24,019 nucleotides of DNA from a virus. Location of the stretch: positions 1 to 24,019 of the IMG/VR virus record IMGVR_UViG_3300027970_000139; one strand, given 5' to 3'. The position numbers were made by a program, and so were the translations under genes. Of this stretch, positions 6,156-13,675 are shown piece by piece. The notes beneath the pieces are model-generated. The model was not told where the DNA came from. It saw only the letters and a list, made by a program, of their open reading frames with translations, and did no database searches. Position 1 is the first letter of the stretch. The number at the start of each line of letters is the position of its first letter.

Positions 6156-7879
6156 TGCCCGCTTCTCTTACGACGGCATTCCTCTCTGGTGGCCAGGGCA
6201 CAGCTTTGGTCGGTGGCCTGCTCGGTTCTCCGACCCATGGCGATCCCTGGTGCGACACCGGCGTGCTCGGCCCCTGCCACCCATCCCTGCAGGCGTCCAG
6301 ACCAGCTCAACGCACTTTCCGCGACTTCATCACCGCGGCCTACCCGAGCTACGCCTTCCACACCTGGGCTGAGCGCCTGATCGTCCTGCTGCAGCGGGTG
6401 GCCGATGGCCAGCTCAACCGCCTGATCGTCTGCTGCCCGCCAAGGCTGGGCAAATCACTGCTGGTCTCCAAGCTCTTCCCCGCCTACTGGGTGAGTCGCT
6501 ACCCGAGCCGCTTCTGCGCGATCGCCTCCTACTCAGCCGAGCTGGCCTACGCCCACAGCCGGGAAGCACGCCACTACTACCGCGCGGTGGGCCATGCCCT
6601 CTCCAAAGACTCCACCGCGGTGGGCAACTGGCTCACCCCCGAGCGCGGCGGCTGCATCGCCGCCGGCGTGCGCGGACCGTTCACGGGCAAGGGTTATGCG
6701 CTCGGGATCATCGATGACCCCTACAAGGGCCCAGAAGATGCCAACTCCGCCAGCCAGCGCCAGAAGCTGATCGAGTGGTTCCAGTCCGTCTGGCTCACCC
6801 GCGCCGAACCCGGGGCCCCACAGGGGCCCTCGCGGTGGGGTGTTGCAGGGGACGGCCGAGGGAATGGGTTGGAGCAAGTCGCGCCACTTGCTGGCTCCGC
6901 TGCCCAGGTGGTGGTATTGACCCGCTGGCACCAGGACGATCTGATCGGCTGGCTGCTGGAGCAAGAAAGCGGCGATGCACCACAGCGCTGGCATGTGCTC
7001 AACCTGCCGGCCACCTGTGAGCCGCCCGAGCAGCAGCTCAGCTTTCCTGCCACCTGCATGCTCGAGCCCGACTGGCGCCAACCCGGCGAGCCCCTCTGCC
7101 CCGAGCGCTTCCCGCTCGATGAACTCGAGCAGATCAGGATCCGCGCTGGCAGCTACTGGTGGAACGCCCTCTACCAGCAGCGGCCCTCTCCAGCGGAGGG
7201 TTTGCTGTTCCAGCGGCAATGGCTGCGCCGCGCCCAGGGCCAGCAGAGCTTCTCCCCGGTGGTGCTCAGCTGCGATCTGAGCTTCAAGGGAGGGGAGGGG
7301 AACGACTACTGCGGCTTTGTGCTCCTGGGCTTGGTGGCCGAACAGCAGTCCAGTCATCCAGCAGCTGTTGCCAAGGACCAGGGGATGCAGCTGCACCGCA
7401 GCGTTACCCATCTGCCGCCATCTCCACCGCAGACAACTGCCGATGCCGGCGATGGGCGCATCACGGTGCTGTGGAGCCAGCACCAGCGGCTGGACCTACC
7501 AGGGGTGCTGGCGTTCCTGGGCCGCACCCTGGCTGAGCTCAACCAACAGGGCCTGGCTCCTGATGCGGTGCTGATTGAGGACGCGGCCAATGGCCCGGCA
7601 GTGTGCCAGCTGCTGCAGCGCCAGATCCCAGGGCTGATTGCCATTCGGCCCGTGGGCAGCAAGCTCAGCCGTGCCCATGCCGTCGCCCCGCTGCTGGAAG
7701 CGGGCCAGCTGGCCTTCCGCAGCGGCAACGAGGCGTTGATCACAGAACTCCTCGGCTTTCCCAACGCCGCCCACGACGACCTGGTGGATGCCTTCTGCCA
7801 GGGGGTGATCTGGCTGCAGAACCGCCACTGGCGCGGTCAGGGCAAGGCGCCGCCCAGGCCCCTGCTCTTCTCCCGCTGA
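6155..7879 (+). CDS. terL: Terminase large subunit (ATPase and nuclease)
   Basis: 574 residues from ATG 6155, coupled to terS. The N-terminal ATPase carries the Walker A variant CCPPRLGKS (~93-101), Walker B LGIIDDP (183-189) and the TRWHQDDLIG motif (~256-265) typical of phage terminases. The C-terminal RNase H-like nuclease has its first acidic strand at LSCDLSFKGG (D374), the second at VLIEDAANG (E475/D476) and the third at FPNAAHDDLVDA (D541/D542). It pumps DNA into proheads and cuts concatemers. A Gly/Pro-rich insert of about 30 residues (~216-250) sits between Walker B and the TRWH motif, and another (~396-435) lies within the nuclease. The frame is open back to 5861, but that part is the terS gene read out of frame. 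Confidence 0.93.
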   Translation: MPASLTTAFLSGGQGTALVGGLLGSPTHGDPWCDTGVLGPCHPSLQASRPAQRTFRDFITAAYPSYAFHTWAERLIVLLQRVADGQLNRLIVCCPPRLGKSLLVSKLFPAYWVSRYPSRFCAIASYSAELAYAHSREARHYYRAVGHALSKDSTAVGNWLTPERGGCIAAGVRGPFTGKGYALGIIDDPYKGPEDANSASQRQKLIEWFQSVWLTRAEPGAPQGPSRWGVAGDGRGNGLEQVAPLAGSAAQVVVLTRWHQDDLIGWLLEQESGDAPQRWHVLNLPATCEPPEQQLSFPATCMLEPDWRQPGEPLCPERFPLDELEQIRIRAGSYWWNALYQQRPSPAEGLLFQRQWLRRAQGQQSFSPVVLSCDLSFKGGEGNDYCGFVLLGLVAEQQSSHPAAVAKDQGMQLHRSVTHLPPSPPQTTADAGDGRITVLWSQHQRLDLPGVLAFLGRTLAELNQQGLAPDAVLIEDAANGPAVCQLLQRQIPGLIAIRPVGSKLSRAHAVAPLLEAGQLAFRSGNEALITELLGFPNAAHDDLVDAFCQGVIWLQNRHWRGQGKAPPRPLLFSR

Positions 7880-7903
7880 GGGGCACAGCCCCCACTTTTT
7901 GTT
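7880..7903 (+). terminator. Intrinsic terminator after terL
   Basis: Immediately after the terL stop lies GGGGC-ACA-GCCCC (7880-7892), then CAC-like bases and five T (7896-7900). This is a classic rho-independent layout and separates terminase transcription from the sigma gene. Confidence 0.7.
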
Positions 7904-7917
7904 GTTCTGCCGTTTGT

Positions 7918-7933
7918 CGCACCGCGAGGTGCG
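7918..7933. repeat. Short palindromic repeat, GCACC-N4-GGTGC family
   Basis: CGCACC-GCGA-GGTGCG forms a perfect 6-bp stem with a 4-nt loop between terL and the sigma gene. The same arm sequence recurs at 10575, 12074-12105, 13355 and throughout the 17246-17424 tandem array. With the terL terminator just upstream and the sigma start at 7944, it could affect sigma expression. Confidence 0.5.
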
Positions 7934-7943
7934 CTCAACATCC

Positions 7944-8522
7944 ATGACCGCTCCGCCAGCCAACCACCACCCACGGCCGCTGCAGCCCGGGGCGATGGGC
8001 ACCAGCACCATCGCTTCTCGCCGCATCAGCCGCTGTCAAAGCGACCAAGGCGGGCCTCCAATCCGTCAGCGGCCCTGCCGCTCACCCCATGCCACTGCTG
8101 ATGCGCTAGTGGTGGAGCATCTGCCCTTTGCCGCCAAGGTCGCCGCCAACTACGCCCGCCGCACCGGCCACCCCAAAGAAGACCTGGAGCAGCTGGCGGC
8201 GATCGGGCTGATCAAGGCGTCACGCCGGTACGACAGCCAGCGGGTGAACCGCAGCTGCTCCAACTTCATCGCCTACGCCAGGCCCTACGTGAACGGAGAG
8301 ATCACCCACTACCTGCGCGATAAGGGGTTCTTGATTTCCGTGCCGGGCCGCTGGCGGGAGCTGCATGCCCGCGGGCAGAAGCTGCTGCGCCAGGGACTGG
8401 CTCCAGCCCAGGTGCCGCAGCAGCTTGGCCTCACACCAGGGCGTTGGGCTGAGATTGCAGCGGCCTGCTCAGTGCGGGTGGTGGCGATGGCGATCAGCGA
8501 CGACGAAGCCCTGAGGGGCTGA
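7944..8522 (+). CDS. Phage sigma factor with regions 2 and 3 but no region 4
   Basis: 192 residues from ATG 7944 (an in-frame TTG exists at 7899). After ~50 disordered residues, LVVEHLPFAAKVAANYARR, KEDLEQLAAIGLIKASRRYD and FIAYARPYVNGEITHYLRDK form a full sigma-70 region 2 (core binding, -10 recognition, melting), closest in style to the SigB/SigF group with its 'GEI.hylRDkg...vP.r' stretch. Residues ~141-182 (LLRQGLAPAQVPQQLGLTP) resemble region 3. The protein then ends with no region 4, the -35-binding HTH. Without it the factor would depend on -10 or extended -10 contacts or on a partner protein. It sits between the terminase and portal genes, a sensible place for a late-gene activator. 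Confidence 0.8.
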   Translation: MTAPPANHHPRPLQPGAMGTSTIASRRISRCQSDQGGPPIRQRPCRSPHATADALVVEHLPFAAKVAANYARRTGHPKEDLEQLAAIGLIKASRRYDSQRVNRSCSNFIAYARPYVNGEITHYLRDKGFLISVPGRWRELHARGQKLLRQGLAPAQVPQQLGLTPGRWAEIAAACSVRVVAMAISDDEALRG

Positions 8523-8545
8523 GCGGTTGGGGTCAGCCGCAGTGA

Positions 8546-8677
8546 TCAGGACACACTGGCTGTGTCAGCAACGATCAGGCCCCACTCCAGCAGGAAGGCA
8601 GTCACCATGGCGATCGCACCAACGGTCCAGGCCGAGCGCAACAAGCGGCTGAGCATCAGAAAACGAATTGGAATCAT
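8546..8677 (-). CDS. 43-residue single-pass membrane protein
   Basis: From ATG 8677 the peptide begins MIPIRFLMLSRLLRSAW and continues into a hydrophobic stretch TVGAIAMVTAFLLEWGLIVA with a short polar end, so one transmembrane helix with a basic N-terminal side is predicted. A longer frame to 8833 exists but its extra part is low-quality Ser/Cys-rich sequence. It lies 37 nt downstream of the HicB-like gene on the same strand. It could be a phage membrane protein (exclusion or lysis accessory) or a toxin-like peptide. No family recognised. Confidence 0.45.
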   Translation of the reverse strand: MIPIRFLMLSRLLRSAWTVGAIAMVTAFLLEWGLIVADTASVS

Positions 8678-8714
8678 TTGACCATCCAAGTTCGATTTGT
8701 CAGCGGTGCCGACA

Positions 8715-8972
8715 TCAGTGCCTGATCCCTGACGGCAGCGCTGCAGCACTGCGGTCGAGCTTGCTGAGCTCTGAACCGCTGATGCGAGCGCTGGGCTGCA
8801 ACCGCACCCGGTAGCTGACATGGGCTGGGCCAACCGCCTGGATCAGAGCATCACGGGCCTCTTCCTGCAGGCTTTCGCGCTCCATGGCGCAGACAGCCAG
8901 CCCAAGGGCGGCGTTCTCGCCGATCAAGGTGCCATCGGGTCGTTGGCTAACGGTGAACAGGGCTTCTCGCAT
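8715..8972 (-). CDS. HicB-like small protein (possible orphan antitoxin)
   Basis: 85 residues from ATG 8972. The opening MREALFTVSQRPDGTLIGENA, followed by a helix MERESLQEEARDALIQAVG and a strand YRVRLQP, resembles the HicB-like fold, whose members start 'mre..f.ve...dGgy.a' and continue with a 'l.el..ear.av' helix. HicB proteins neutralise HicA RNases; no HicA-like partner is visible, and there is no C-terminal HTH or RHH. It is transcribed away from the portal gene with about 157 bp between them. The gene may be an orphan antitoxin or a HicB-fold regulator; the family call is tentative. Confidence 0.5.
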   Translation of the reverse strand: MREALFTVSQRPDGTLIGENAALGLAVCAMERESLQEEARDALIQAVGPAHVSYRVRLQPSARISGSELSKLDRSAAALPSGIRH

Positions 8973-9100
8973 GCGTTGGATATTCGGGTTCTGCTCGCCA
9001 GAGTCATTGCTCGCTTCATCTTCACGGCAACGGCGAGGGTGACGGTGTGATTAGCCCTACCTGTTGAGGTGACGATTGCCGACCTTTGGGGTGCAGCAGC

Positions 9101-9110
9101 CGGCAATAGC
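9101..9110 (+). promoter_or_regulatory. CGGCAATAGC motif upstream of the portal gene
   Basis: The decamer lies 19 nt before the TTG start of the portal gene, in the gap shared with the divergent HicB-like gene. It is flanked by CAGCAGC and GCTGCTG arms. The same ten bases recur before the capsid and collagen-like fibre genes. It is proposed as a phage-specific -10-like element. Confidence 0.5.
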
Positions 9111-9129
9111 TCGTAGCTGCTGATCCCTG

Positions 9130-10548
9130 TTGCTGTCGCCGGCCACCGATCCAATCACCTGGCCCCTGCACCCCTCCCTTGTGGCCCTGCTGCCCCGCTT
9201 GGAGCTGGTGGGTGACTGCTGGAACCTGCTGGCTTTGCCCGACGGCAGCGATCGCCGGGAGCACTACCTGAGCCGGGGTGAGCGCGAACCGGAGAGCGCT
9301 TACCGCCGCCGGCTGGAGGCGGCTCTGCCTTCGGGCTTCTTTCGCGATGCCCTGCGCACCTTTGCCGGGATGCTGGCCTCCAGCCACTGGCGTGAACTGC
9401 CAGCCTCGCTGCAGGCGGTGATCAGCGATGTAGATGGACGCGGCACCGATCTGGGCGTGTTCCTGGAGCGCGCCGACCTGCTGGTGCTCAGAGATGGCTC
9501 TGCCCTGGTGGGGGTGCTGCCGCCTGTGCACCTCTGGCCCAGTGAGGGCGACCGGCAGCAGGCCTTGCGCCGTGGCGATCGACTCTCGTTGCCGCGGCTG
9601 GTGCTGCTGGAGCGCCGCGACGTTCTCAACTGGCACCTGCCCGATCCCCAGTCGCTGCCAGGCGCAATCAGCTTCCGGCTGCCCAACCCCAAAGCCCAGA
9701 TGTCAGAGGGATCGGATGGCGTGGCTGACCATCCTCCCCACCCGTGGCTCTACGGAACGGTGGCCCTCGATACAGAGGGGATAGCGCTGGAAACCTCTGA
9801 GCTGGTGGCGGACCCGCAGGCACCGTCTGGCTGGCGAGCCCAGCGCATTGGTCTGCAGCACTACCGCGGCATCACCCAGCTGCCGCTGATCTGGTACGCC
9901 AGTGACGGCGCTGCCTTTGGCGAGGGCGACCTGCCGCACCTGGGTCTGGCGCATCAGTACCTGAACCACTTCCGCTGCCAGAGCGATTACCAGGAACTGC
10001 TCTACCGAACGGCACTACCTGTTGGGGTGCGCACCGGAGTACTGGGTCCCATGGGCGGGACCGGCTCTGCTGGTGAACCGGTGGTGCTGGGTCCCAACAG
10101 CGTGATCGATCTGCCGGAGGGGGCCAGCTTCCAGTTCGTGGAGATCCAGGCGCGTTCGCTGGCGGAGCACCGCGCCTGGCTGGAATCGCTCGACCAGGGG
10201 ATGCGCCGTGATGCCCTGATCCCCTCCGGCGCCCAGGGTGCACCGCGCACCGCCACCGAAATCTCGCTGGCGGCATCCCAGGCCTACGCGCTGCTGCAGA
10301 GCCAGGCGATCCAGAAGGCCTCGATGTTTTCGTCTCTGCTGGAGCACTGGTGCACCCTCACCGGTGAACCGCTGCCGCAGCGCGACGGTCCGGCGCTGCT
10401 GGTGGAGATCAGCCCACTGGCGCCGGCGCCCAAACCGCAACCGACCCTGGCCGAGATGCTGCAGCTGCAGGAGCGGGGAATCATCAGCGAGCAGGCCCTG
10501 CGGCAATGGCTGGGGGATCTGGCCGGCATCGCACCGGCAACGACATGA
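9130..10548 (+). CDS. Portal protein (DUF4055-like)
   Basis: 472 residues. The N-terminal HPSLVALLPRLELVGDCW, then ESAYRRRLEAALPSGFFRDAL, FAGMLASSHWRELPASL and DGRGTDLGVFLERADLLVL follow the DUF4055 portal layout ('Y...r..a.f.n...rtv..l.gmlf......dg.G.sl..f...'). Later conserved-looking parts are HYRGITQLPLIWY, PHLGLAHQYLNHFRCQSDY and the C-terminal helix SQAYALLQSQAIQKASM. Portal dodecamers form the DNA channel at one capsid vertex and dock the terminase. The start is read as TTG 9130 because the family-like sequence begins at once; GTG 9181 is a shorter alternative. Its stop overlaps the next ATG as ATGA. Confidence 0.85.
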   Translation: MLSPATDPITWPLHPSLVALLPRLELVGDCWNLLALPDGSDRREHYLSRGEREPESAYRRRLEAALPSGFFRDALRTFAGMLASSHWRELPASLQAVISDVDGRGTDLGVFLERADLLVLRDGSALVGVLPPVHLWPSEGDRQQALRRGDRLSLPRLVLLERRDVLNWHLPDPQSLPGAISFRLPNPKAQMSEGSDGVADHPPHPWLYGTVALDTEGIALETSELVADPQAPSGWRAQRIGLQHYRGITQLPLIWYASDGAAFGEGDLPHLGLAHQYLNHFRCQSDYQELLYRTALPVGVRTGVLGPMGGTGSAGEPVVLGPNSVIDLPEGASFQFVEIQARSLAEHRAWLESLDQGMRRDALIPSGAQGAPRTATEISLAASQAYALLQSQAIQKASMFSSLLEHWCTLTGEPLPQRDGPALLVEISPLAPAPKPQPTLAEMLQLQERGIISEQALRQWLGDLAGIAPATT

Positions 10549-11078
10549 CGCAGATGCAGTCAGGACTGCCAAGCGCACCTATTGGTGCAACCTCCTGGCA
10601 ACCAAGCGACCAGGAAGCCATCCGGCAGGCCCTGGCCCTACCGGCGACAGTGCCATGCCTCGCTGCCATCAGCCGGGCCATGGCCGATCTGGAACGTCAG
10701 CACCCGGCCGGGGTGCTCAGCGCTCGCGCCCTGCTGGATGCGGTGGCCCTGATTGACCAGCAACTACAGGCCGGTGGACCTGAGCAGGAGCAGGCGATCC
10801 AGAAGATCAGCCGCTCCGGACCGATCGCCGGTTCGGTTGCGGCTGATGGTGACGCCCCGCTGCAGAAAGCCGATGTGATCGCCTACGACACCGCTCTGCT
10901 GCGGGAAGAGAGCGAGACGGTGTACGCCGCCCCAGGCTCACCAGCGGTTGCCATGCAGAAGCAGCGGCAGCGCTACGCCGAGCAGCTGCTGTTGCTGCTG
11001 CCGGCCCTGGCCAGCTGGGTGGGCTTCTCTGCCACTGGCTCTGGGCGAGCAAGAAGCGTGGCGATTCTGCGGGGCTGA
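10545..11078 (+). CDS. Unknown head-region protein
   Basis: 177 residues from ATG 10545 (ATGA overlap with the portal gene). Mostly helical: QEAIRQALALPATVPCLAA, AISRAMADLERQHPAG, LSARALLDAVALIDQQLQAG, and a hydrophobic helix YAEQLLLLLPALASWVGF near the C terminus. The GCACC-TATT-GGTGC palindrome at 10575-10588 lies inside and encodes APIGA near the N terminus. Position between portal and scaffold genes suggests a head or connector component. No family recognised. The next gene starts in a TGATG overlap. Confidence 0.6.
   Translation: MTQMQSGLPSAPIGATSWQPSDQEAIRQALALPATVPCLAAISRAMADLERQHPAGVLSARALLDAVALIDQQLQAGGPEQEQAIQKISRSGPIAGSVAADGDAPLQKADVIAYDTALLREESETVYAAPGSPAVAMQKQRQRYAEQLLLLLPALASWVGFSATGSGRARSVAILRG
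10575..10588. repeat. GCACC-TATT-GGTGC palindrome inside a head gene
   Basis: A perfect 5-bp stem with a 4-nt loop belonging to the same family as 7918, 12088, 13355 and the 17246-17424 array. Here it lies in frame within the coding region. Confidence 0.45.
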
Positions 11079-11641
11079 TGATCTCCCCTCACCAGTTCAC
11101 CAGCGGCAGACATGCCCGCAATGCCCAGGCCTGGGGCGCGACACCTTTGCAGCCCTATGCCAATGCCCGGCTGCTGCTGCACCAGAACGCGACCCCTGGC
11201 GACACCACCTCGCCGGTGGTGGCGGCCCATGTCCTCGAGTGCTTCCTTGAGCGGGCCAACTACATCTCTGCCAAGGAGAACGGCCCCGGGGTGGAGACCG
11301 GAGACTTCACCTACCAGGGCTACATCTGCCGTGCCAGCCGGCTGCCGCCCAACCCCGGTGCGATCTGGCTGAGCACCGAGCTGGCCTGGATGCAGAACGG
11401 TCGCCTGGTCGCCAGCGATGGCAAGACAGTCGTGGCGCCCTGCGAGGGGTGGATCTGGCTGGGCGACCTCAACCGGCTCAACCCAGCCGGAGATGCTGAG
11501 GTGGATCCCTACGCCCAGCACACCCAGTTCAGCGTGCTGGAGTTCGGCGCCAGCTACGGCTCCGGCGGCATCGGGGCGCTGGTGCAACCCCTGATCGGCG
11601 AGCGGGTATTTGGCACGCTCAAGCCGAATCGGTTGACCTGA
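11078..11641 (+). CDS. Unknown head or connector protein
   Basis: 187 residues, starting in a TGATG overlap with the preceding gene. It is beta-rich and looks globular: ARLLLHQNATPGDTTSPVVAA shortened to its core, VLECFLERANYISAKENGPG, GDFTYQGYICRASRLPP, TVVAPCEGWIWLGDLNRL and FSVLEFGASYGSGGIGALV. No signal peptide, transmembrane helix or enzymatic motif is visible. Lying between portal and scaffold, it could be a connector, head-completion or minor capsid protein; I cannot choose among these from sequence. Confidence 0.6.
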   Translation: MISPHQFTSGRHARNAQAWGATPLQPYANARLLLHQNATPGDTTSPVVAAHVLECFLERANYISAKENGPGVETGDFTYQGYICRASRLPPNPGAIWLSTELAWMQNGRLVASDGKTVVAPCEGWIWLGDLNRLNPAGDAEVDPYAQHTQFSVLEFGASYGSGGIGALVQPLIGERVFGTLKPNRLT

Positions 11642-11758
11642 GTCACCATCCCATGCCGTTTGCTCCCGCTGACAACCGCGGCACATCGGCTTGCCCTTAG
11701 GGACAGTGCGCTCGGGCCGGTCTGCCGAGAAGAACCCAGAGCGCCCCAAACCCTTTTC

Positions 11759-12061
11759 ATGACAATCACGAACAAGCACCGCGCCGCTAGGCGCACCTCA
11801 CGGGGCGAGCGGCCCTGGCCCGATCAAGCCTTGGTGCCTGGCGACCAAGCGTGCATGCAGCCGGATCAGGACTACCGGCAGCTGGAGGCCAGCTACCGCC
11901 ACTCGGCCCAATACGCCGCGATGGTGCAGCGCTACCCGGTGCTCAAACATGCCATTGAGGCCTGCCAGCAGGCTGAATTGGTGAGCGATCAGCAGTGCCC
12001 GCTGCTGCCGACCCTCCATGGCCCCCAACTGCACTGGCATCGCAGCCACGGAGAGCCATGA
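11759..12061 (+). CDS. Small basic unknown protein
   Basis: 100 residues from ATG 11759; a longer frame to TTG 11660 exists, but its extension looks less protein-like. The N terminus is strongly basic (NKHRAARRTSRGERPW). A helical centre (DYRQLEASYRHSAQYAAMV, VLKHAIEACQQAELV) and a His/Pro-rich end follow. There is a gap of about 117 bp after the previous gene with no other ORF worth calling. Role unknown; a DNA-binding or internal head protein is possible. Confidence 0.5.
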   Translation: MTITNKHRAARRTSRGERPWPDQALVPGDQACMQPDQDYRQLEASYRHSAQYAAMVQRYPVLKHAIEACQQAELVSDQQCPLLPTLHGPQLHWHRSHGEP

Positions 12062-12073
12062 GGCCATTTCGCT

Positions 12074-12105
12074 GAGCGCACCTCGTCGCACCGGTAGGTG
12101 CGCTC
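12074..12105. repeat. Extended inverted repeat of the GCACC/GGTGC family
   Basis: GAGCGCACCT (12074-12083) and AGGTGCGCTC (12096-12105) are perfect 10-bp inverted arms around a 12-nt loop that itself contains GCACCGGT, so two alternative hairpins can form. It lies 13 nt after a stop codon and before the scaffold gene. There is no T tract, so it is not a standard terminator. It is the longest member of the repeat family in the window. Confidence 0.6.
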
Positions 12106-12189
12106 GGCGATGCGGTGCAACAGCCCCTCGGCAACAGGGAATGGCAGCGCCGCGATGGGCTGCCATCCCACTGACAGCCGAGACGGGTC

Positions 12190-13053
12190 ATGGCCACAAC
12201 TGCAACGCACAACAGCTCCAGGGCAACTGACGAGAGCAGCGAGCTGCTTGAGCAGCACCTCCCAGAGCTTGGAGAACCAGAGAGCAGCAGCACGGCTGAC
12301 TATCCGCCCACTGAGCGCCAAGTCGGCATCGCTCTGGCTGATGCAGACGAGACCAGCACAAGCGAGATCCAGCCCAGTAGCGGCCTTGGTGATGCCCTCA
12401 AGGCCGAGCGCAGGCGCAGCAACAACCTTGAAAAAGAACTGCGGGGTCTGCGGCAGCAGCTGACCCGCTTTTCAGAAATCAATCCCGAGGAGTACGCCCG
12501 CCTGCAGCAAGCCGAACGCCAGAAGCAACTGCTCGAGCAGCAGGTGGAACTGCGCGAACGCCAGATGGAAGAGGCCTCTGCCCGCAAAGTGGCGGCCGTT
12601 GCGGCCGAACGCGACGCGGCCCATGAGCGCGTGCAGGAGCTGCGCAAGGAGCGGCTGCTGGAGCGCGCCTTCTCAGAAGCAGAAGGCCGCACCGGCGGCG
12701 ATGGGCGCGGCACCTTTTTTCAGGTGTTCAAGGGCCAGCTGGGCGAGAGCTTTCGCCTTACCACCAGCAAGGACGGCATCGATGTGCTGGAACCGCTGGA
12801 CAGTCAGGGACAGCCGTTGCTGGGGGATGACGGCCGGCCGCTGAGCACCGCTGACTTCCTCGATCAGCTGCGCATCCACCCCGTCTACGGCTTTCTGTTC
12901 CAGCAGCGCGGTGCCATGACCAGTAGCCCAGGGCTGGGAACAGCACCTGCAGCAGCAGGGGCCTTTGGCGAGGTGCTCAACCCCCAGGCGATGAGTGCCA
13001 GCGAGCTCTACCGGGCTGGCTTTGTCACCAACGGCCGCAGCCCACGCCGCTGA
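12190..13053 (+). CDS. Phage scaffolding protein (probable)
   Basis: 287 residues from ATG 12190. An acidic, low-complexity N terminus (~1-65) is followed by a long coiled coil (~70-165: ALKAERRRSNNLEKELRGL, LLEQQVELRERQMEEASAR, HERVQELRKERLLERAFSE), then a C-terminal domain with FFQVFKGQLGESFRL and FLDQLRIHPVYGFLFQQRG. An acidic tail, central coiled coil and C-terminal capsid-binding region located between portal and capsid genes is the usual signature of a scaffold that shapes the prohead and then leaves. An internal minor protein is the alternative. In most phages the capsid gene follows at once; here about 2.6 kb intervenes. Confidence 0.72.
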   Translation: MATTATHNSSRATDESSELLEQHLPELGEPESSSTADYPPTERQVGIALADADETSTSEIQPSSGLGDALKAERRRSNNLEKELRGLRQQLTRFSEINPEEYARLQQAERQKQLLEQQVELRERQMEEASARKVAAVAAERDAAHERVQELRKERLLERAFSEAEGRTGGDGRGTFFQVFKGQLGESFRLTTSKDGIDVLEPLDSQGQPLLGDDGRPLSTADFLDQLRIHPVYGFLFQQRGAMTSSPGLGTAPAAAGAFGEVLNPQAMSASELYRAGFVTNGRSPRR

Positions 13054-13070
13054 GCACAGCCGTTCAGCCG

Positions 13071-13352
13071 ATGGCCAGCCGCTACTACCTGGTGTTCTGG
13101 AGCCACCGCTCGACAGCCACCGTGGTGCCGGCTGCCACAGCTTCTCAGGCCCGCACTAGAGCCCGTGCCCGCCATAAGGCGGGCTACGGAACCCTGATCT
13201 CAGCCCGTCAGGCCAATGCGGCGGACCGTCGCTTGATCCGCAAAGGGGCCTGGGTGCGTCGCCGCAAGGACGGCAGCAGCCCACAGTTCGGCACCTCTGC
13301 TGCGCGAACAGCGGCCAGACGCCAGCGCAGCCGTTACCGCCACTGGCTGTGA
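13071..13352 (+). CDS. Small, very basic unknown protein
   Basis: 93 residues from ATG 13071, 18 nt after the scaffold gene. Arg-rich throughout: SQARTRARARHKAGYG, RRLIRKGAWVRRRKDG and AARRQRSRYRHWL, with one hydrophobic strand YYLVFWSHRS at the start. Such composition suggests DNA or RNA contact, for example an internal head protein neutralising packaged DNA, but no motif proves this. A GCACC palindrome begins 3 nt after its stop, and it is the last rightward gene before the minus-strand segment. Confidence 0.55.
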   Translation: MASRYYLVFWSHRSTATVVPAATASQARTRARARHKAGYGTLISARQANAADRRLIRKGAWVRRRKDGSSPQFGTSAARTAARRQRSRYRHWL

Positions 13353-13354
13353 GC

Positions 13355-13368
13355 GCACCTATCGGTGC
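13355..13368. repeat. GCACC-TATC-GGTGC palindrome at a gene end
   Basis: A perfect 5-bp stem and 4-nt loop directly after the stop codon of the basic protein. It belongs to the same family as 7918, 10575, 12088 and the 17246-17424 array. No T tract follows. Confidence 0.45.
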
Positions 13369-13428
13369 AGACGTTGTGATGGAGCCCAGAAACCTCGAGC
13401 AGGCGCGAGTGGGTGGAGGGGCGGAATG

Positions 13429-13449
13429 AAAAAGGGGCCGCGAGGCCCC
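13429..13449 (-). terminator. Intrinsic terminator for the leftward gene at 13460
   Basis: Read on the minus strand, GGGGCC-TCGC-GGCCCC is followed directly by TTTTT (complement of A at 13429-13433). A second, overlapping perfect hairpin GAGGCCCC-CTAC-GGGGCCTC spans 13442-13461. This is a strong rho-independent signal right after the stop of the small minus-strand gene and helps to establish that gene's orientation. Confidence 0.75.
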
Positions 13450-13459
13450 CTACGGGGCC

Positions 13460-13675
13460 TCAGATCACCGAGACGGTGCAGCCCTTGGTGCCTTGCATCG
13501 CCTTGGCGATGGAGAAGGCTTTTTCAGCCGGGACAAAGCGCATCTTCTTGACGGGCTTGCCGCGGCGACCAAAGAACTGCTGCTCGCAGGGGAAGGCACC
13601 ACCTTTGATGCCATCGGGATAGAAGTGGACCACCACGCGGCGGATTTCGCAGCAGGGGAAAGAGATGACGGCCAT
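13460..13675 (-). CDS. 71-residue unknown protein with its own terminator
   Basis: From ATG 13675 (a longer frame to 13729 is possible) the sequence begins MAVISFPCCEIRRVVVHFYP and has further parts FPCEQQFFGRRGKPVKKMRF, AEKAFSIAKAMQGTKGC and a final TVSVI. It contains four Cys, a beta-rich first half and a helical AEKAFSIAKAM, and its amino-acid use is natural rather than shadow-like. The strong terminator just downstream supports expression from the minus strand. I do not recognise the family. It lies at the left end of the minus-strand block with lysis and toxin-antitoxin genes. Confidence 0.6.
   Translation of the reverse strand: MAVISFPCCEIRRVVVHFYPDGIKGGAFPCEQQFFGRRGKPVKKMRFVPAEKAFSIAKAMQGTKGCTVSVI

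Noticed and set aside
6533-7483. 316-residue open frame on the minus strand opposite terL
   Set aside because: Shadow of the high-GC terL gene; the product is biased and the plus-strand product has clear terminase motifs.
8550-8566. GACACA-CTGGC-TGTGTC hairpin as a terminator
   Set aside because: Lies inside the minus-strand miniprotein gene and has no T tract in either direction.
12126-12140. CGGCAACAGG upstream of the scaffold gene as a fifth promoter-motif copy
   Set aside because: Matches only eight of ten bases and lacks the CAATAGC core, so it was not counted.
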